NCBI GenBank assembly: GCA_036881905.1
Contig: JBAJNN010000001.1
Coordinates: 133,177 to 197,176 of the forward strand
Direction: 5' to 3'
Source of the DNA: JBAJNN01 sp036881905
Lineage (GTDB): Bacteria > Pseudomonadota > Alphaproteobacteria > Rhizobiales > Im1
Length of the DNA: 64,000 nt
In this document: piece by piece, positions 19,035 to 28,124 of the stretch
How positions within the stretch are numbered: the stretch's first letter is position 1
Layout: each line of letters starts with the position of its first letter
Position numbers and translations under genes: made by a program
The notes under the pieces: generated by a model
Seen by the model: the letters and a program-made list of their open reading frames with translations, nothing else
Told to the model about the DNA's origin: nothing
The model's database searches: none

Positions 19035-19826
19035 ATGGGTGAAACGATTCTGGTTACCTCCGAGGATCGGTTCCTTGAAATCACGCTGAATCGACCCGAA
19101 CGGCTGAACAGTTTCAATGACGAGATGCATCTTGCGCTGCGCGCAGCCCTCGAAAAGGCCGGTGAATGCGCCGCCCGCGCCATCCTCCTGACCGGAGCCG
19201 GTCGCGGATTCTGCTCTGGTCAGGATCTCGATGCCCGTGCTCCGGAAACTCTGGACGGGCCGCCCGATTTGAGCCAAACGCTTACCACCTTCTACAACCC
19301 GCTGATACGCCAGATTCGTCGCCTGGACATTCCGGTTGTCTGCGCGGTCAATGGCGTCACCGCCGGGGCCGGGTCCAGCATCGCTCTGGCCTGCGACATT
19401 GTGCTGGCCGCCGAAAGCGCCAGTTTCATACAATCCTTTGCCAAGGTCGGCCTCATACCGGATGCGGGGGGGACATGGTCCTTAACCCGGCTTTTGGGCG
19501 AAGCGCGCGCGAAAGCGCTGGCGCTGACCGCCGAGCCGTTGACGGCGAGCAAGGCGGCGGAATGGGGGCTGATCTGGAAAGCCGTGCCCGATGACGCGCT
19601 GATGGAGGAAGCGCGCAGCTTCGCCAAGCAGCTTGCCGACGGTCCGACGATCGCAATCGGCATGACCAAAAGGGCCATTCAGGCCGCACAGACCAATTCG
19701 ATGGATGCTCAGCTTGAGCTTGAGGCCGAGTATCAGAAACTATGCGGCATGACCCCGGATTATGCCGAAGGCGTCAGTGCTTTTTTGAACAAATGCGCCC
19801 CACGATTCAGGGGGAGCAAGGCATGA
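19035..19826 (+). CDS. paaG: 1,2-epoxyphenylacetyl-CoA isomerase
   Basis: 263 residues from ATG 19035, placed 8 bases after GGAGG; the ATG at 19017 lies upstream of that site. It has a crotonase fold with TLNRPERLNSFND, GRGFCSGQDL and AFAKVGL-type elements (here FAKVGLIPDAGGTWSLTRL). PaaG isomerises the ring epoxide to oxepin-CoA and also shifts a double bond later in the pathway. The stop overlaps the paaI start by 4 bases, so the two are coupled. It heads the plus-strand operon paaG-paaI-paaK-paaY. Confidence 0.92.
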   Translation: MGETILVTSEDRFLEITLNRPERLNSFNDEMHLALRAALEKAGECAARAILLTGAGRGFCSGQDLDARAPETLDGPPDLSQTLTTFYNPLIRQIRRLDIPVVCAVNGVTAGAGSSIALACDIVLAAESASFIQSFAKVGLIPDAGGTWSLTRLLGEARAKALALTAEPLTASKAAEWGLIWKAVPDDALMEEARSFAKQLADGPTIAIGMTKRAIQAAQTNSMDAQLELEAEYQKLCGMTPDYAEGVSAFLNKCAPRFRGSKA

Positions 19827-20269
19827 CGCCGAAAGAACGAGCGGAACGCGCAGCAAGGGTCATGTGGTCGGGCGACCGCGCCAGCCACTGGTTCGGCATG
19901 GAATTGATCGATATTGACGAGGGGCGCGCCGTTATGGCGATGACCGTGAAACGCCAGCATGTCAACGGCCATGATATCTGCCATGGCGGCGTTATCTTCG
20001 CCCTTGCCGACAGCGCCTTCGCCTTTGCCTGCAACAGCCGCAACCGGGCAACCCTGGCCTTTCACAATTCGATAACCTACATCGCCCCGGCCCGGCTCGG
20101 CGACCGCCTGACCGCAAGCGCAAGGGAAGTTAACCGCATCGGGCGCAGCGGTATCACCGACGTTGCCATGACCAATCAGGATGGGCAGACCATCGCTGAG
20201 TTCAGAGGCGTATCGCGGATGATAAAGGGTCGGCTCTTCGCGGAGGAAACAGAAGTCGAGAAAGGATAA
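19823..20269 (+). CDS. paaI: Hydroxyphenylacetyl-CoA thioesterase
   Basis: 148 residues from ATG 19823 (ATGA overlap with paaG). Single hotdog domain with NGHDICHGGVIFALADSAFAF, the catalytic-Asp-containing signature of PaaI thioesterases, and HNSITYIAPARLGD. The enzyme hydrolyses stalled ring-hydroxylated phenylacetyl-CoA and related acyl-CoAs, freeing CoA. Operon position between paaG and paaK supports the name. Confidence 0.92.
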   Translation: MTPKERAERAARVMWSGDRASHWFGMELIDIDEGRAVMAMTVKRQHVNGHDICHGGVIFALADSAFAFACNSRNRATLAFHNSITYIAPARLGDRLTASAREVNRIGRSGITDVAMTNQDGQTIAEFRGVSRMIKGRLFAEETEVEKG

Positions 20270-20273
20270 AACC

Positions 20274-21608
20274 ATGAAGAATCTTGGGGCGCATCAGAGC
20301 GAACCCGAACCGATCGAACTCGCCTCGCGTGATGAAATCGAGGCATTGCAGCTTAAACGGCTGCAATGGTCGTTGAATCATGCCTATGCCAATGTAGTGA
20401 TGTACAAAACCCGCTTCGACGAACACGGTGTGCATCCGGACGATCTGCAGAATGTGCAGGATCTGGCAAAATTTCCCCTCACCGTGAAAAGTGACCTGCG
20501 CGATCATTACCCTTTCGGCCTGTTTGCGGTCCCGCGCGAGCGCATCCGCCGTCTCCACGCCTCTTCCGGCACGACGGGCAAACCCGTCATTGTGGGATAC
20601 ACCGACAATGATTGCGATCTGTTTGCCGATATGGTGGCGCGTTCCTTGCGCGCTTCCGGCGTGCATCCGGGCGACCTTGTGCATAATGCCTATGGTTATG
20701 GGTTGTTCACCGGCGGCCTTGGCGCCCATATGGGGATCGAACGGCTGGGCGCCACGGTCGTTCCGGTATCCGGCGGCATGACACGGCGCCAGGTCACGCT
20801 CATTAACGATCTTAAGCCGCAAGCAATCATGATGACGCCGTCTTATGCGCTCAATATTCTCGATGAGTTTCACGAGCAAGGTCTTAACTCGCGCGATTCA
20901 TCGCTTGAAGTCGGGATATTCGGGGCCGAACCCTGGACCAACGCCTTACGCGAAAAAATTGAGCAGGCTTTTGACATGCATGCCGTCGATATCTACGGCC
21001 TTTCGGAAATTTTAGGCCCGGGCGTCGCCAATGAATGTGTAGAAACCAAAGACGGTCTGCACATATGGGAGGACCACTTTTACCCTGAGATTATCGACCC
21101 GCGGACCGGTGAACCACTCGAGGACGGGCAAAAGGGAGAGCTTGTCCTGACCACCCTGACCAAGGAGGCCATGCCGATGATCCGCTACCGCACCGGCGAT
21201 CTGACCAGATTGCTTCCCGGCACGGCGCGCTCGATGCGGCGCATGGAAAGGATTGCCGGCCGCTGCGATGACATGATGATCCTGCGTGGGGTCAATGTGT
21301 TCCCGACCCAGATTGAGGAGCAGTTGCTGACAATCGAGGGGCTGGCACCGCATTTTCAGATCACGCTCCACCGCTCGGGCCGCATGGATGCGATGCGGAT
21401 TCATGTCGAGGCCAAGCCGGATGCGGCCGATGAGGCCGGCAAGGCTACAGCGGCGCGTATGCTGGCCCAACGGATCAAGCAGACCATCGGCCTGTCAACC
21501 GACATTATCGTGGGAAACCCAGGAGAAGTTGCCCGTTCGCGGGGCAAGGCGGTACGGGTGATCGACAGGCGCGGGCAAGACCGGGTGGAAGGCGATCGGC
21601 CTGTATGA
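20274..21608 (+). CDS. paaK: Phenylacetate-CoA ligase
   Basis: 444 residues. The P-loop motif SSGTTGKPVIVGYT (near residue 98), YGLSEILGPGVANEC, the IRYRTGDLTRL hinge and the C-terminal domain with GVNVFPTQIEEQLL define the PaaK branch of adenylate-forming enzymes. It activates phenylacetate with ATP and CoA, the entry step for exogenous phenylacetate. It begins four bases after paaI, behind a GAAAGGA site. A second entry to the same CoA ester is provided by the indolepyruvate oxidoreductase at 32.6-36.1 kb. Confidence 0.95.
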   Translation: MKNLGAHQSEPEPIELASRDEIEALQLKRLQWSLNHAYANVVMYKTRFDEHGVHPDDLQNVQDLAKFPLTVKSDLRDHYPFGLFAVPRERIRRLHASSGTTGKPVIVGYTDNDCDLFADMVARSLRASGVHPGDLVHNAYGYGLFTGGLGAHMGIERLGATVVPVSGGMTRRQVTLINDLKPQAIMMTPSYALNILDEFHEQGLNSRDSSLEVGIFGAEPWTNALREKIEQAFDMHAVDIYGLSEILGPGVANECVETKDGLHIWEDHFYPEIIDPRTGEPLEDGQKGELVLTTLTKEAMPMIRYRTGDLTRLLPGTARSMRRMERIAGRCDDMMILRGVNVFPTQIEEQLLTIEGLAPHFQITLHRSGRMDAMRIHVEAKPDAADEAGKATAARMLAQRIKQTIGLSTDIIVGNPGEVARSRGKAVRVIDRRGQDRVEGDRPV

Positions 21609-21633
21609 CTTCATCGAGGGAGGGCTCTGAATA

Positions 21634-22305
21634 ATGCGCGAGATTTACGCCTATGACGGGATGATCCCGGTTATTGACCCCACCGCTTTTGTCCATGACA
21701 CGGCGGTCATTATCGGCGACGTCATCGTGGGACCAGGCTGTTATATTGGCCCTGCCGCGGTTTTGCGTGGCGATTTCGGCCGTATCCGCGTGGCGGAAGC
21801 CTCGAATGTTCAGGAAACCTGCGTCATTCACAGCTTTCCCAATCAGGAGGTGATTTTGGAAAAAAACAGCCATATTGGCCATGGTGCCGTTTTGCATGGC
21901 TGCCATATCGGAGAGAATGTGCTGATCGGGATGAATAGTGTAGTGATGGACAAGGCGGCGATCGGGCGCGACTGCATTGTCGGCGCCTTGAGTTTTATCA
22001 AGGCTGGAGCCGTATTCGAGGTAGGCCAGATGATCGTCGGCGCACCAGCGCGGGCGATCAGGCCGCTTAAGCAACGCGAAATCGACTGGAAAAAACGGGG
22101 AACCGGCGTCTATCAGGCCCTTGCGAGGGTTGCGCCGCGCAAGCTGAAGAAAACCACGCCATTGGACTGCGAGGAACCGGACCGACGCCAAGTTCGCGCG
22201 CCGGATTACGATCCGCTGCTGACTGACAGGCTGTCGCAAATGGATTGGTTGGACACCACCGAAGAGAGTGTGAATCCGGGCAGGAACCGAGACGATACGC
22301 ACTGA
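21634..22305 (+). CDS. paaY: PaaY gamma-carbonic-anhydrase-like thioesterase
   Basis: 223 residues, a left-handed beta-helix made of hexapeptide repeats (VHDTAVIIGDVIVGPGCYIG..., SHIGHGAVLHGCHIG) with metal-ligand histidines in CVIHSFP and IGHGAVLHG. PaaY relatives hydrolyse dead-end CoA adducts in phenylacetate catabolism and are found at the ends of paa operons. About 30 charged C-terminal residues are extra relative to the core fold. It follows paaK by 25 bases with a GAGGGAGG site, and ends 50 bases from the converging AT-rich island. Confidence 0.9.
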   Translation: MREIYAYDGMIPVIDPTAFVHDTAVIIGDVIVGPGCYIGPAAVLRGDFGRIRVAEASNVQETCVIHSFPNQEVILEKNSHIGHGAVLHGCHIGENVLIGMNSVVMDKAAIGRDCIVGALSFIKAGAVFEVGQMIVGAPARAIRPLKQREIDWKKRGTGVYQALARVAPRKLKKTTPLDCEEPDRRQVRAPDYDPLLTDRLSQMDWLDTTEESVNPGRNRDDTH

Positions 22306-22355
22306 AGCGACTTGGTGTTGATCCAGTATGATTCAGTTTCAAAAGTTATCGGCAC

Positions 22356-23465
22356 TCAACTAACCAAACTGATATAAATTATGCTAATCACACTCAATTT
22401 AATGAAAAATTTATAATGTCTCATAAAACTTTCCAAAAAAATATTGTTATCTTTATCGATAGCCATAATTGTCTTTAAAGATACGGGAGATAGTAATTGC
22501 GAATTGATCAACATAACAATCCATATCATGTAAATCGACTGATCGGAAAAACCGGCATTGTTGAGATACGGCGTAACCACTGGCGCAAAGCCGATAAACA
22601 AAATCAAAGGATGGATCATAAACACACTCATGAGCGGGATAAAAATTATAGGAAAAAATATAATTATATTCTTACTAGGTAAAAAATCTATGTTGTTTTT
22701 ATTAAAATTACTGATAACAGAAATTATCACGCTTCCAAATAAAACAACACTCATAAAAAACAATATTTTCTGTTTGAGAGAACACAAAATAGTTTTAATT
22801 CTCATCACACTTTTTTTATCGATCACTAAGGCCAAAATCAGGAAAAATACGGATTGTTTTATTAAAAAATTTGTTTCAAAGAACATGGAAACAAACCATA
22901 TATAAGTCAAATTTATCACTCCGAGAAATATAACGGCATATGTCAATTTATCAAAAATTAAATTTTTTAAACTAAGTTTTTTATTAAAAATCATAAGAAA
23001 TGCAACTGGAAATCCATAGATAAAACTATAGTAAATAGAATTTATAGAAAAATAATCTAGAATGTATCCCGATGCCAAGGTGGTAGGATACAATAGCATA
23101 CTGAGAGTCATTCCCTGAGAAACCGGCAACGTATTTATTTTTTCATTTGCTATGCCCCTCAAAAAAGAAGAAACACCCAATCCAAACGGAAATGCACAAA
23201 ACATGGACAATATTTTAATCTCACCATCGCTATAGAAATTTTGGTGAAATTGTAAATTATAATTTTTAGCTTTACATAAAGATCGCTTCAATATCTCTAG
23301 TGAAACTATATAAACTATTATAGACTTCAAAAACAAAAAACCTTTCAAAAAATTTAAAAAATTTTGCCTTAAGGGCGGTATATAGAGTTTATAAACAAAA
23401 AAAGCTGTAATTGACAAAATCAAAGAGATTATAATTAAATAATTTTTTAGTATCAATTTTTTCAT
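22356..23465 (-). CDS. Unrecognised multi-pass inner-membrane protein of an AT-rich island
   Basis: 369 residues, very rich in Ile, Phe, Leu, Asn and Lys because of the AT-rich DNA, with about ten hydrophobic segments. A C-terminal pattern (MIHPLILFIGFAPVV ... SQLLSPVSLK) vaguely recalls carboxylate/ion transporters of the ArsB/DUF401 type, where a HP...SP motif lies in the last third, but this is not a firm assignment. Its start overlaps the stop of the nitronate-monooxygenase-like gene by 4 bases, so it is translated as the third gene of a coupled trio. A transport role for the trio's substrate or product is inferred. Confidence 0.75.
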   Translation of the reverse strand: MKKLILKNYLIIISLILSITAFFVYKLYIPPLRQNFLNFLKGFLFLKSIIVYIVSLEILKRSLCKAKNYNLQFHQNFYSDGEIKILSMFCAFPFGLGVSSFLRGIANEKINTLPVSQGMTLSMLLYPTTLASGYILDYFSINSIYYSFIYGFPVAFLMIFNKKLSLKNLIFDKLTYAVIFLGVINLTYIWFVSMFFETNFLIKQSVFFLILALVIDKKSVMRIKTILCSLKQKILFFMSVVLFGSVIISVISNFNKNNIDFLPSKNIIIFFPIIFIPLMSVFMIHPLILFIGFAPVVTPYLNNAGFSDQSIYMIWIVMLINSQLLSPVSLKTIMAIDKDNNIFLESFMRHYKFFIKLSVISIIYISLVS

Positions 23466-24463
23466 ACTAAGGACTCCATATAATCACGCAGGCTCATAAG
23501 GGAATCGATTCTCAAGGCTGAATCCCCTGCCCAGAAAGTTTGATAGTCCTTAAGATCATGATTTTTGGCATAGGATCGAATCGCACTCGTCGCATAATGT
23601 AAAGCAGGATAACCAAGTCTATTTTCATTTTTTAAGTCAAATAATTTATTCACGATTCCTCTCGCTAATTTTCCCGTAATATTTTTTGTAGAAGCGATCT
23701 GGCTAGGATCATTAGTTCTCAAAATCATTTGTTTATGTAAAATACTAGCTTTGCTTTCTTTAGTCATTAAAAAGCCAGTTCCGATCTGTACCGCTTTAAA
23801 GCCCTCTTCCAGAGCGGTTTGTACATCTTTTTTATTGACTATGCCCCCAGTCTTTATAAAATAAACATTTTTATGTTGATTAATAAAATTTCTAATGGAA
23901 ACTTCATCAGAATATTTTTCATCATTAAAAGCCCCTCCTTTGTGCCCACCTGCGTGTTTCGTTTGAAAGATTATAGCTGTTGGGTTTTGGGTTGCCATAA
24001 CATAGGTTGCTTCTTCAATCGTGTTCACTGTTACGATTATATCAACACAATTATTTTTTAATAATTTTGTATCTTTCTGATTCAGTAATCCAAATGTAGT
24101 GCTAACAGCAATCACATTATATTGAACAGAAGCCTTAACCAAATCTGAAACAAAAATCTGCTTTGGCACATAGAATTCATGATTTTTATAAAGTCCTACT
24201 TTTTTTTCTATATCAATTATTTCGTGAGGTTTTTTTATAAAATGTGATTCTTTATTATTATAATTTACAAAAATATTTAACAGAAATGGATTTAAGGTTT
24301 TTTGTTTAACTGTTTCTATAAATTTTATTGTGTCCTGAATCGGCAGATATCCACTCGGGATGCTTCCAAGCATGCCGAAATTCGATACAGCCGAAACCAT
24401 GTCCGGGGCCACGATCCCCCCCGCCATTGGCGCTTGTATAACCGGATATTTCAAATCAAGCAT
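23462..24463 (-). CDS. Nitronate monooxygenase-like FMN TIM-barrel protein
   Basis: 333 residues. N-terminal YPVIQAPMAGGI, the mid-protein QTKHAGGHKGG motif and IKTGGIVNKKDVQTALEEGFKAVQIGTGFLMT are hallmarks of the NMO/2-nitropropane-dioxygenase family; the last segment is the FMN phosphate-binding site. The GHxGG histidine that acts as base in class I enzymes is present. Members oxidise alkyl nitronates, but FabK and polyketide enoylreductases share the fold. It overlaps its upstream neighbour by 8 bases and its downstream neighbour by 4, so the three are one translational unit. Strong AT bias separates it from the paa genes around it. Confidence 0.85.
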   Translation of the reverse strand: MLDLKYPVIQAPMAGGIVAPDMVSAVSNFGMLGSIPSGYLPIQDTIKFIETVKQKTLNPFLLNIFVNYNNKESHFIKKPHEIIDIEKKVGLYKNHEFYVPKQIFVSDLVKASVQYNVIAVSTTFGLLNQKDTKLLKNNCVDIIVTVNTIEEATYVMATQNPTAIIFQTKHAGGHKGGAFNDEKYSDEVSIRNFINQHKNVYFIKTGGIVNKKDVQTALEEGFKAVQIGTGFLMTKESKASILHKQMILRTNDPSQIASTKNITGKLARGIVNKLFDLKNENRLGYPALHYATSAIRSYAKNHDLKDYQTFWAGDSALRIDSLMSLRDYMESLV

Positions 24464-26184
24464 TTTTGCTCCCCACCAACGTTTTCATCAAAGAACGGGC
24501 AACTCTGTTATTGTCCCTCAAAAAGGTCGAAACCATATTGGGTCTCCCTAAGACGAATGTGAAATATTTGCTCCCTTCCGTCGGCACTCCCAAGGCATAT
24601 AAGTTTTTGCAGGTTCGATTATTTTTATCCACGAGATTATGATTTTTTGTAATTTCTAGACCTCCGTGATAAAATTCACCCTTCCTAAAAATATTATATC
24701 TCTTGTTAATATTATTTACCAATATACTATTCATTTCATAGTTGATGGATTTTATTTTCGCTTTTATCAAGCACTCGATGATTGTAAATTCTTTTTTTTC
24801 TATTTTTATAAACACTTCTCAAAATATAATTGTCATTAAGAGTTTTTAAATTTGGATTTTTTACATGTTTAAGGTTACAAATTCCCGAATCCATGAGCGC
24901 CTTCAATTGTTCCAGGCGTATATAGGGCGGACCTACGCATATTCTGTTGAATATTGGCTGCCACTCATTAACGAATTTTTTATAGCTGTTCATATCCAGG
25001 CCGCCATATTCCACTGCATATCTTACTACATCTCTAACATCTCTTATAATATCCTGACAGAATTTTATTGGACTCTCAAATTTCCCTTTTTTACATTCAA
25101 TAATGTCAGTTTTCAAGCACCGATCAAAACTGTTTTTTAAGTCTTCTTGAGACGATATGTCCAGTTCATTTTCAGGATACCAAAATTTATCGGTATCAAA
25201 ATTATTCTTTCCGGTCTGCAATTTATAGGCATGAATCAGCTCTTTATTCAATAAGGGAATAACGTCATTCAAAAGATTCAGTTTGCCTTTTTTAGCCCTT
25301 AACTTTTTAATTTCCTTAAATGTGAAATAAACCGGTTGATAGATAAATTCCGGATCCTCATTAAAGGCCCGACCCGATAAGAAAATACCCGTCCTCGAAT
25401 ATGGATAGAGCACGGGCTCTGTTCCGGAGGGAATATATTTCAACTCACCAGAATTTGTCCGCTCGAATTGACCGCCCAACCCCTCGGTCAAGTCAGAGAT
25501 GACATCGAAGGCCGTTAATCCCATACCCTGGATGGCAACGGATTTGACCTTCATCGTTTTGAGGATAGCCATATCGACAGTCTGTCCCCGATGGACACAG
25601 TTTACGGCCACATCGCCATGATGGCCCAGCGCCAAAACTGCTTTTTTAACCGAATATTCTTTATTTTTTAAGTGAATTAGAATCTCTTTTTCCAAGCAAA
25701 TTACATCTATAACTTCCTTTTTGATTTCTTCAAAGTCGATTTGATATTTATTCATTCTTTGTATCTGCTCGTTATAAAACTGCTTCAGATAATCTCCCAA
25801 TATTTTCCTCGGCAGATAGGCTGTTTTCTCCGCCTTATAATGATGCTCAACCACCCACTCATATAGATTTTTGCCGTCGTAAACCGGTCCATAGGGTTTC
25901 ATTTTTTCGCCAAAATACATCGTAATTTGATCCGCTATTGTGTTCAGCAATAAATTTTCAGCAATATCCGTTCCATGACACCCTACCCCAAACTCACTGT
26001 TTTTATCAAACAATAAAAGCTTCGGAGTTCTGGCGATTTTATAATGGACACAATAGGTTATTATCCTTTCCAGCAACGAAACACCCCTCGGCCCAACACC
26101 AACGATTCCAATTTTCGTTTCAGGCACCGTCCCCTCTCCCCAAAATTGCCCGATTGGCGTCGAAAACATGCGCGGCAATTGCAA
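24456..26184 (-). pseudogene. FAD/NAD(P)-binding protein (FAD_NAD_binding_9 type), frameshifted in an A8 tract
   Basis: The first piece (26184 down to about 24790) starts with a dinucleotide-binding motif, IGIVGVGPRGVSLLERI, followed by GVGCHGTD, ALGHHGDVAVNC and a second Rossmann-like motif VAIQGMGLTAFDVISDLTEGL, matching the roughly 600-residue FAD_NAD_binding_9 family. The frame then shifts: the expected C-terminus (FRKGEFYHGGLEI ... LYALGVPTEGSKYFTFVLGRPN) is in the next frame, 24815-24456. Removing one A from the run of eight (24793-24800, T on the plus strand) joins them cleanly as KNRKKEFTIIECL. The cause may be a sequencing error, slippage/phase variation or real decay. The family is not functionally settled. 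It heads the AT-rich three-gene unit. Confidence 0.75.
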
Positions 26185-26564
26185 CGAATCAGCTTACGCT
26201 TAACCTGCGTTTCATTGTAACCACACCTGAATTTAATGGCAATCGCAATTTAATCTATCCATTGGCGGAAATTGGACGCCTTAAAAAACCTAAAACTTTG
26301 GATGCAGTGCGAGGGGACGGTTTTTCGAGAAGCAAAAGCTAACTCAATAGGTTAATGAGCATCTAAGACAAACGCAGCGGCACCACAAATATCGCTAAAA
26401 TCTTTAAGCTCTTTAGAGCTGCCCAGTCATATCCCGGACCGCAAGGCCGGGCATTGTCACAAATGAACGCAGCGAAAACCCTCAAAGGCGCATCGATACG
26501 ATGCGCCCTAAAAAGGAAACAGGGCATCTTCAATGAGCTTTTCAACGGTTTTTCGAGACTTCTC
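26185..26564. other. Intergenic region between the AT-rich island and paaE
   Basis: About 380 bases without a supported gene. It holds the upstream region of the FAD/NAD(P) gene (minus strand runs away from here) and, at 26487-26507, a strong hairpin that probably ends paaE transcripts. Confidence 0.5.
26487..26507 (-). terminator. Hairpin terminator downstream of paaE
   Basis: A perfect 9-bp stem (GGCGCATCG / CGATGCGCC) with a 3-base loop lies 58 bases beyond the paaE stop. On the minus strand it is followed by TTTGAGGGTTTT, a partial U-tract. Likely the end of the long aminotransferase-thiolase-paaABCDE transcript. Confidence 0.5.
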
Positions 26565-27638
26565 CTATTGATCATAGTCGAAAACGACCTTATCGCCGAG
26601 CGCGAAACATTGACAGGTCAGCACATAGCCGCACTCCACCTCATCATCTTCCAAAGCATGATTGGCCATCATTTCAACCTCCCCCTCAAGCACCATGGCC
26701 CGGCAGGTCGAGCACACGCCGGCCTTGCAGGCGTAAGGCGCGTCAAGAGTATTGCCGATTGCCGCTTCGAGAAGCGAGAGGTTCCTCGGCATACGGAATC
26801 TGTGGGTCTCGCCATTGAGCGTCACGCATGCATCCGTCTCGTTGCCCGCTTTCGGGCTTTTGGATCGGGGCTTGGCCATACCTGTGGCACGAACCGGCTT
26901 GGAGGTGGCAAAAAGTTCGAACTTGATCTGGTCATCGCTCAGCCCGTGCTCTTTCAGCGAAGCGGCAATGGTCTCCATCATCGGTTCCGGCCCGCAGATG
27001 AAAGCGATGTCTACAGTGTCAGTCCTGATCCAGTGTCTGAACAGCGATTTGCACTTTTCCGCATCCAACCTGCCGCTGAAAAGCTCTATATCCCGAGGCC
27101 CGTGTCTGGATAGAATGTGAATGATATTCAAGCGATTCATGTAACGGTTTTTCATATCCTCCAGTTCCTCGCGAAACATGATCGAACCGATCGCCCGGTT
27201 AGCGTAAACCAGCGTGAACCGCGAGGCTGGTTCGCGGGTGAGGACAGTGCGCAGAATCGACAGGATAGGCGTGATTCCCGACCCGCCAGCAAAGCCTAGA
27301 TAGTATCGTTCGGCCGTGGCATCGAGCGGCGTATGGAAAGAACCGACTGGCGCCATCGCCTCAAGCTTATCGCCTATTTTCAAACCTTCATTGGCCCAGC
27401 TTGAAAAAACGCCGCCTTCGACCTTTTTGATCCCAACCTGGAGGATCCCATCGTCCCGGCCGGTGCAGATCGAATAGGACCGACGCAGTTCCCGGCCATC
27501 GAACATGCGGCGAAAAGTAAGATGCTGCCCCTGCATGAAGTCGAAGCTTTTTGCGTTTTCCGGTTCGAGAGTGAGCACCACCGCATTACGGGTCGTCCTT
27601 TTGATCCCGGTGACGAGCAACGGATGAAAACGGGCCAT
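26565..27638 (-). CDS. paaE: Phenylacetyl-CoA epoxidase reductase subunit
   Basis: 357 residues: a ferredoxin-reductase module (FAD site RRSYSICTG, NADP site YYLGFAGGSGITPILSIL) followed by a plant-type [2Fe-2S] domain (CKAGVCSTC about residue 300, last Cys in YVLTCQC). It passes electrons from NADPH to the PaaA di-iron centre. It is the last gene of paaABCDE, 10 bases after paaD, and precedes a hairpin terminator. Confidence 0.95.
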   Translation of the reverse strand: MARFHPLLVTGIKRTTRNAVVLTLEPENAKSFDFMQGQHLTFRRMFDGRELRRSYSICTGRDDGILQVGIKKVEGGVFSSWANEGLKIGDKLEAMAPVGSFHTPLDATAERYYLGFAGGSGITPILSILRTVLTREPASRFTLVYANRAIGSIMFREELEDMKNRYMNRLNIIHILSRHGPRDIELFSGRLDAEKCKSLFRHWIRTDTVDIAFICGPEPMMETIAASLKEHGLSDDQIKFELFATSKPVRATGMAKPRSKSPKAGNETDACVTLNGETHRFRMPRNLSLLEAAIGNTLDAPYACKAGVCSTCRAMVLEGEVEMMANHALEDDEVECGYVLTCQCFALGDKVVFDYDQ

Positions 27639-27648
27639 GCTTTTGCCT

Positions 27649-28110
27649 TCAGATGCATTTGAAATAATCGAACGGTTCTAGACAGTCGGCGCAACGCCAT
27701 TGCGCCTTGCAGGGCGTGGAGCCGAACTGGCTGATTTTACGGATATTTTTCGAGTTGCAATGCGGACAGCGTTCCGGCCCGCCGGCGGCTTGCGGCGGGG
27801 CTACCCCGTATTCCTCCAGTGCCCTGCGGCCTTTGGCGGACAGCCAGTCGGAAGTCCAGGCCGGGGAAATCCGGTTCGTGATGCGGATATTGCCGATCCC
27901 GCGATCACGCAATGTCGTTTCAATGTCGATTGTGATCATCGCCGTCGCCGGACAGCCCGAATAGGTGGGTGTAACCACCACCTCCAACGTGTCGCCATCC
28001 CAGATGACGTCGCGCACAATGCCGAGATCCACCACCGAAATCACCGGTATCTCGGGGTCAGGGACCTTGTCCAGCCATTTCCAGACCTGATGCGTCGTCG
28101 GTTGGGCCAT
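27649..28110 (-). CDS. paaD: PaaD Fe-S assembly-type factor for phenylacetyl-CoA epoxidase
   Basis: 153 residues from ATG 28110, chosen for a GGAG 9 bases upstream; an in-frame ATG at 28131 would overlap the paaC stop. N-terminal MIP18/SufT domain (DPEIPVISVVDLGIVRDV, PTYSGCPAT) and a C-terminal zinc-ribbon-like segment (CPHCNSKN ... WRCADCLEPFDYFKCI). PaaD is needed for an active epoxidase complex, probably in maturation of the metal centre. Operon position between paaC and paaE is standard. Confidence 0.93.
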   Translation of the reverse strand: MAQPTTHQVWKWLDKVPDPEIPVISVVDLGIVRDVIWDGDTLEVVVTPTYSGCPATAMITIDIETTLRDRGIGNIRITNRISPAWTSDWLSAKGRRALEEYGVAPPQAAGGPERCPHCNSKNIRKISQFGSTPCKAQWRCADCLEPFDYFKCI

Positions 28111-28124
28111 TGCGGGAGACTCCG

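Noticed and set aside
22356..23465. Naming the island membrane protein as an ArsB/DUF401 transporter
   Set aside because: Only a loose C-terminal HP...SP pattern supports it; AT-driven hydrophobic composition makes such matches unreliable.
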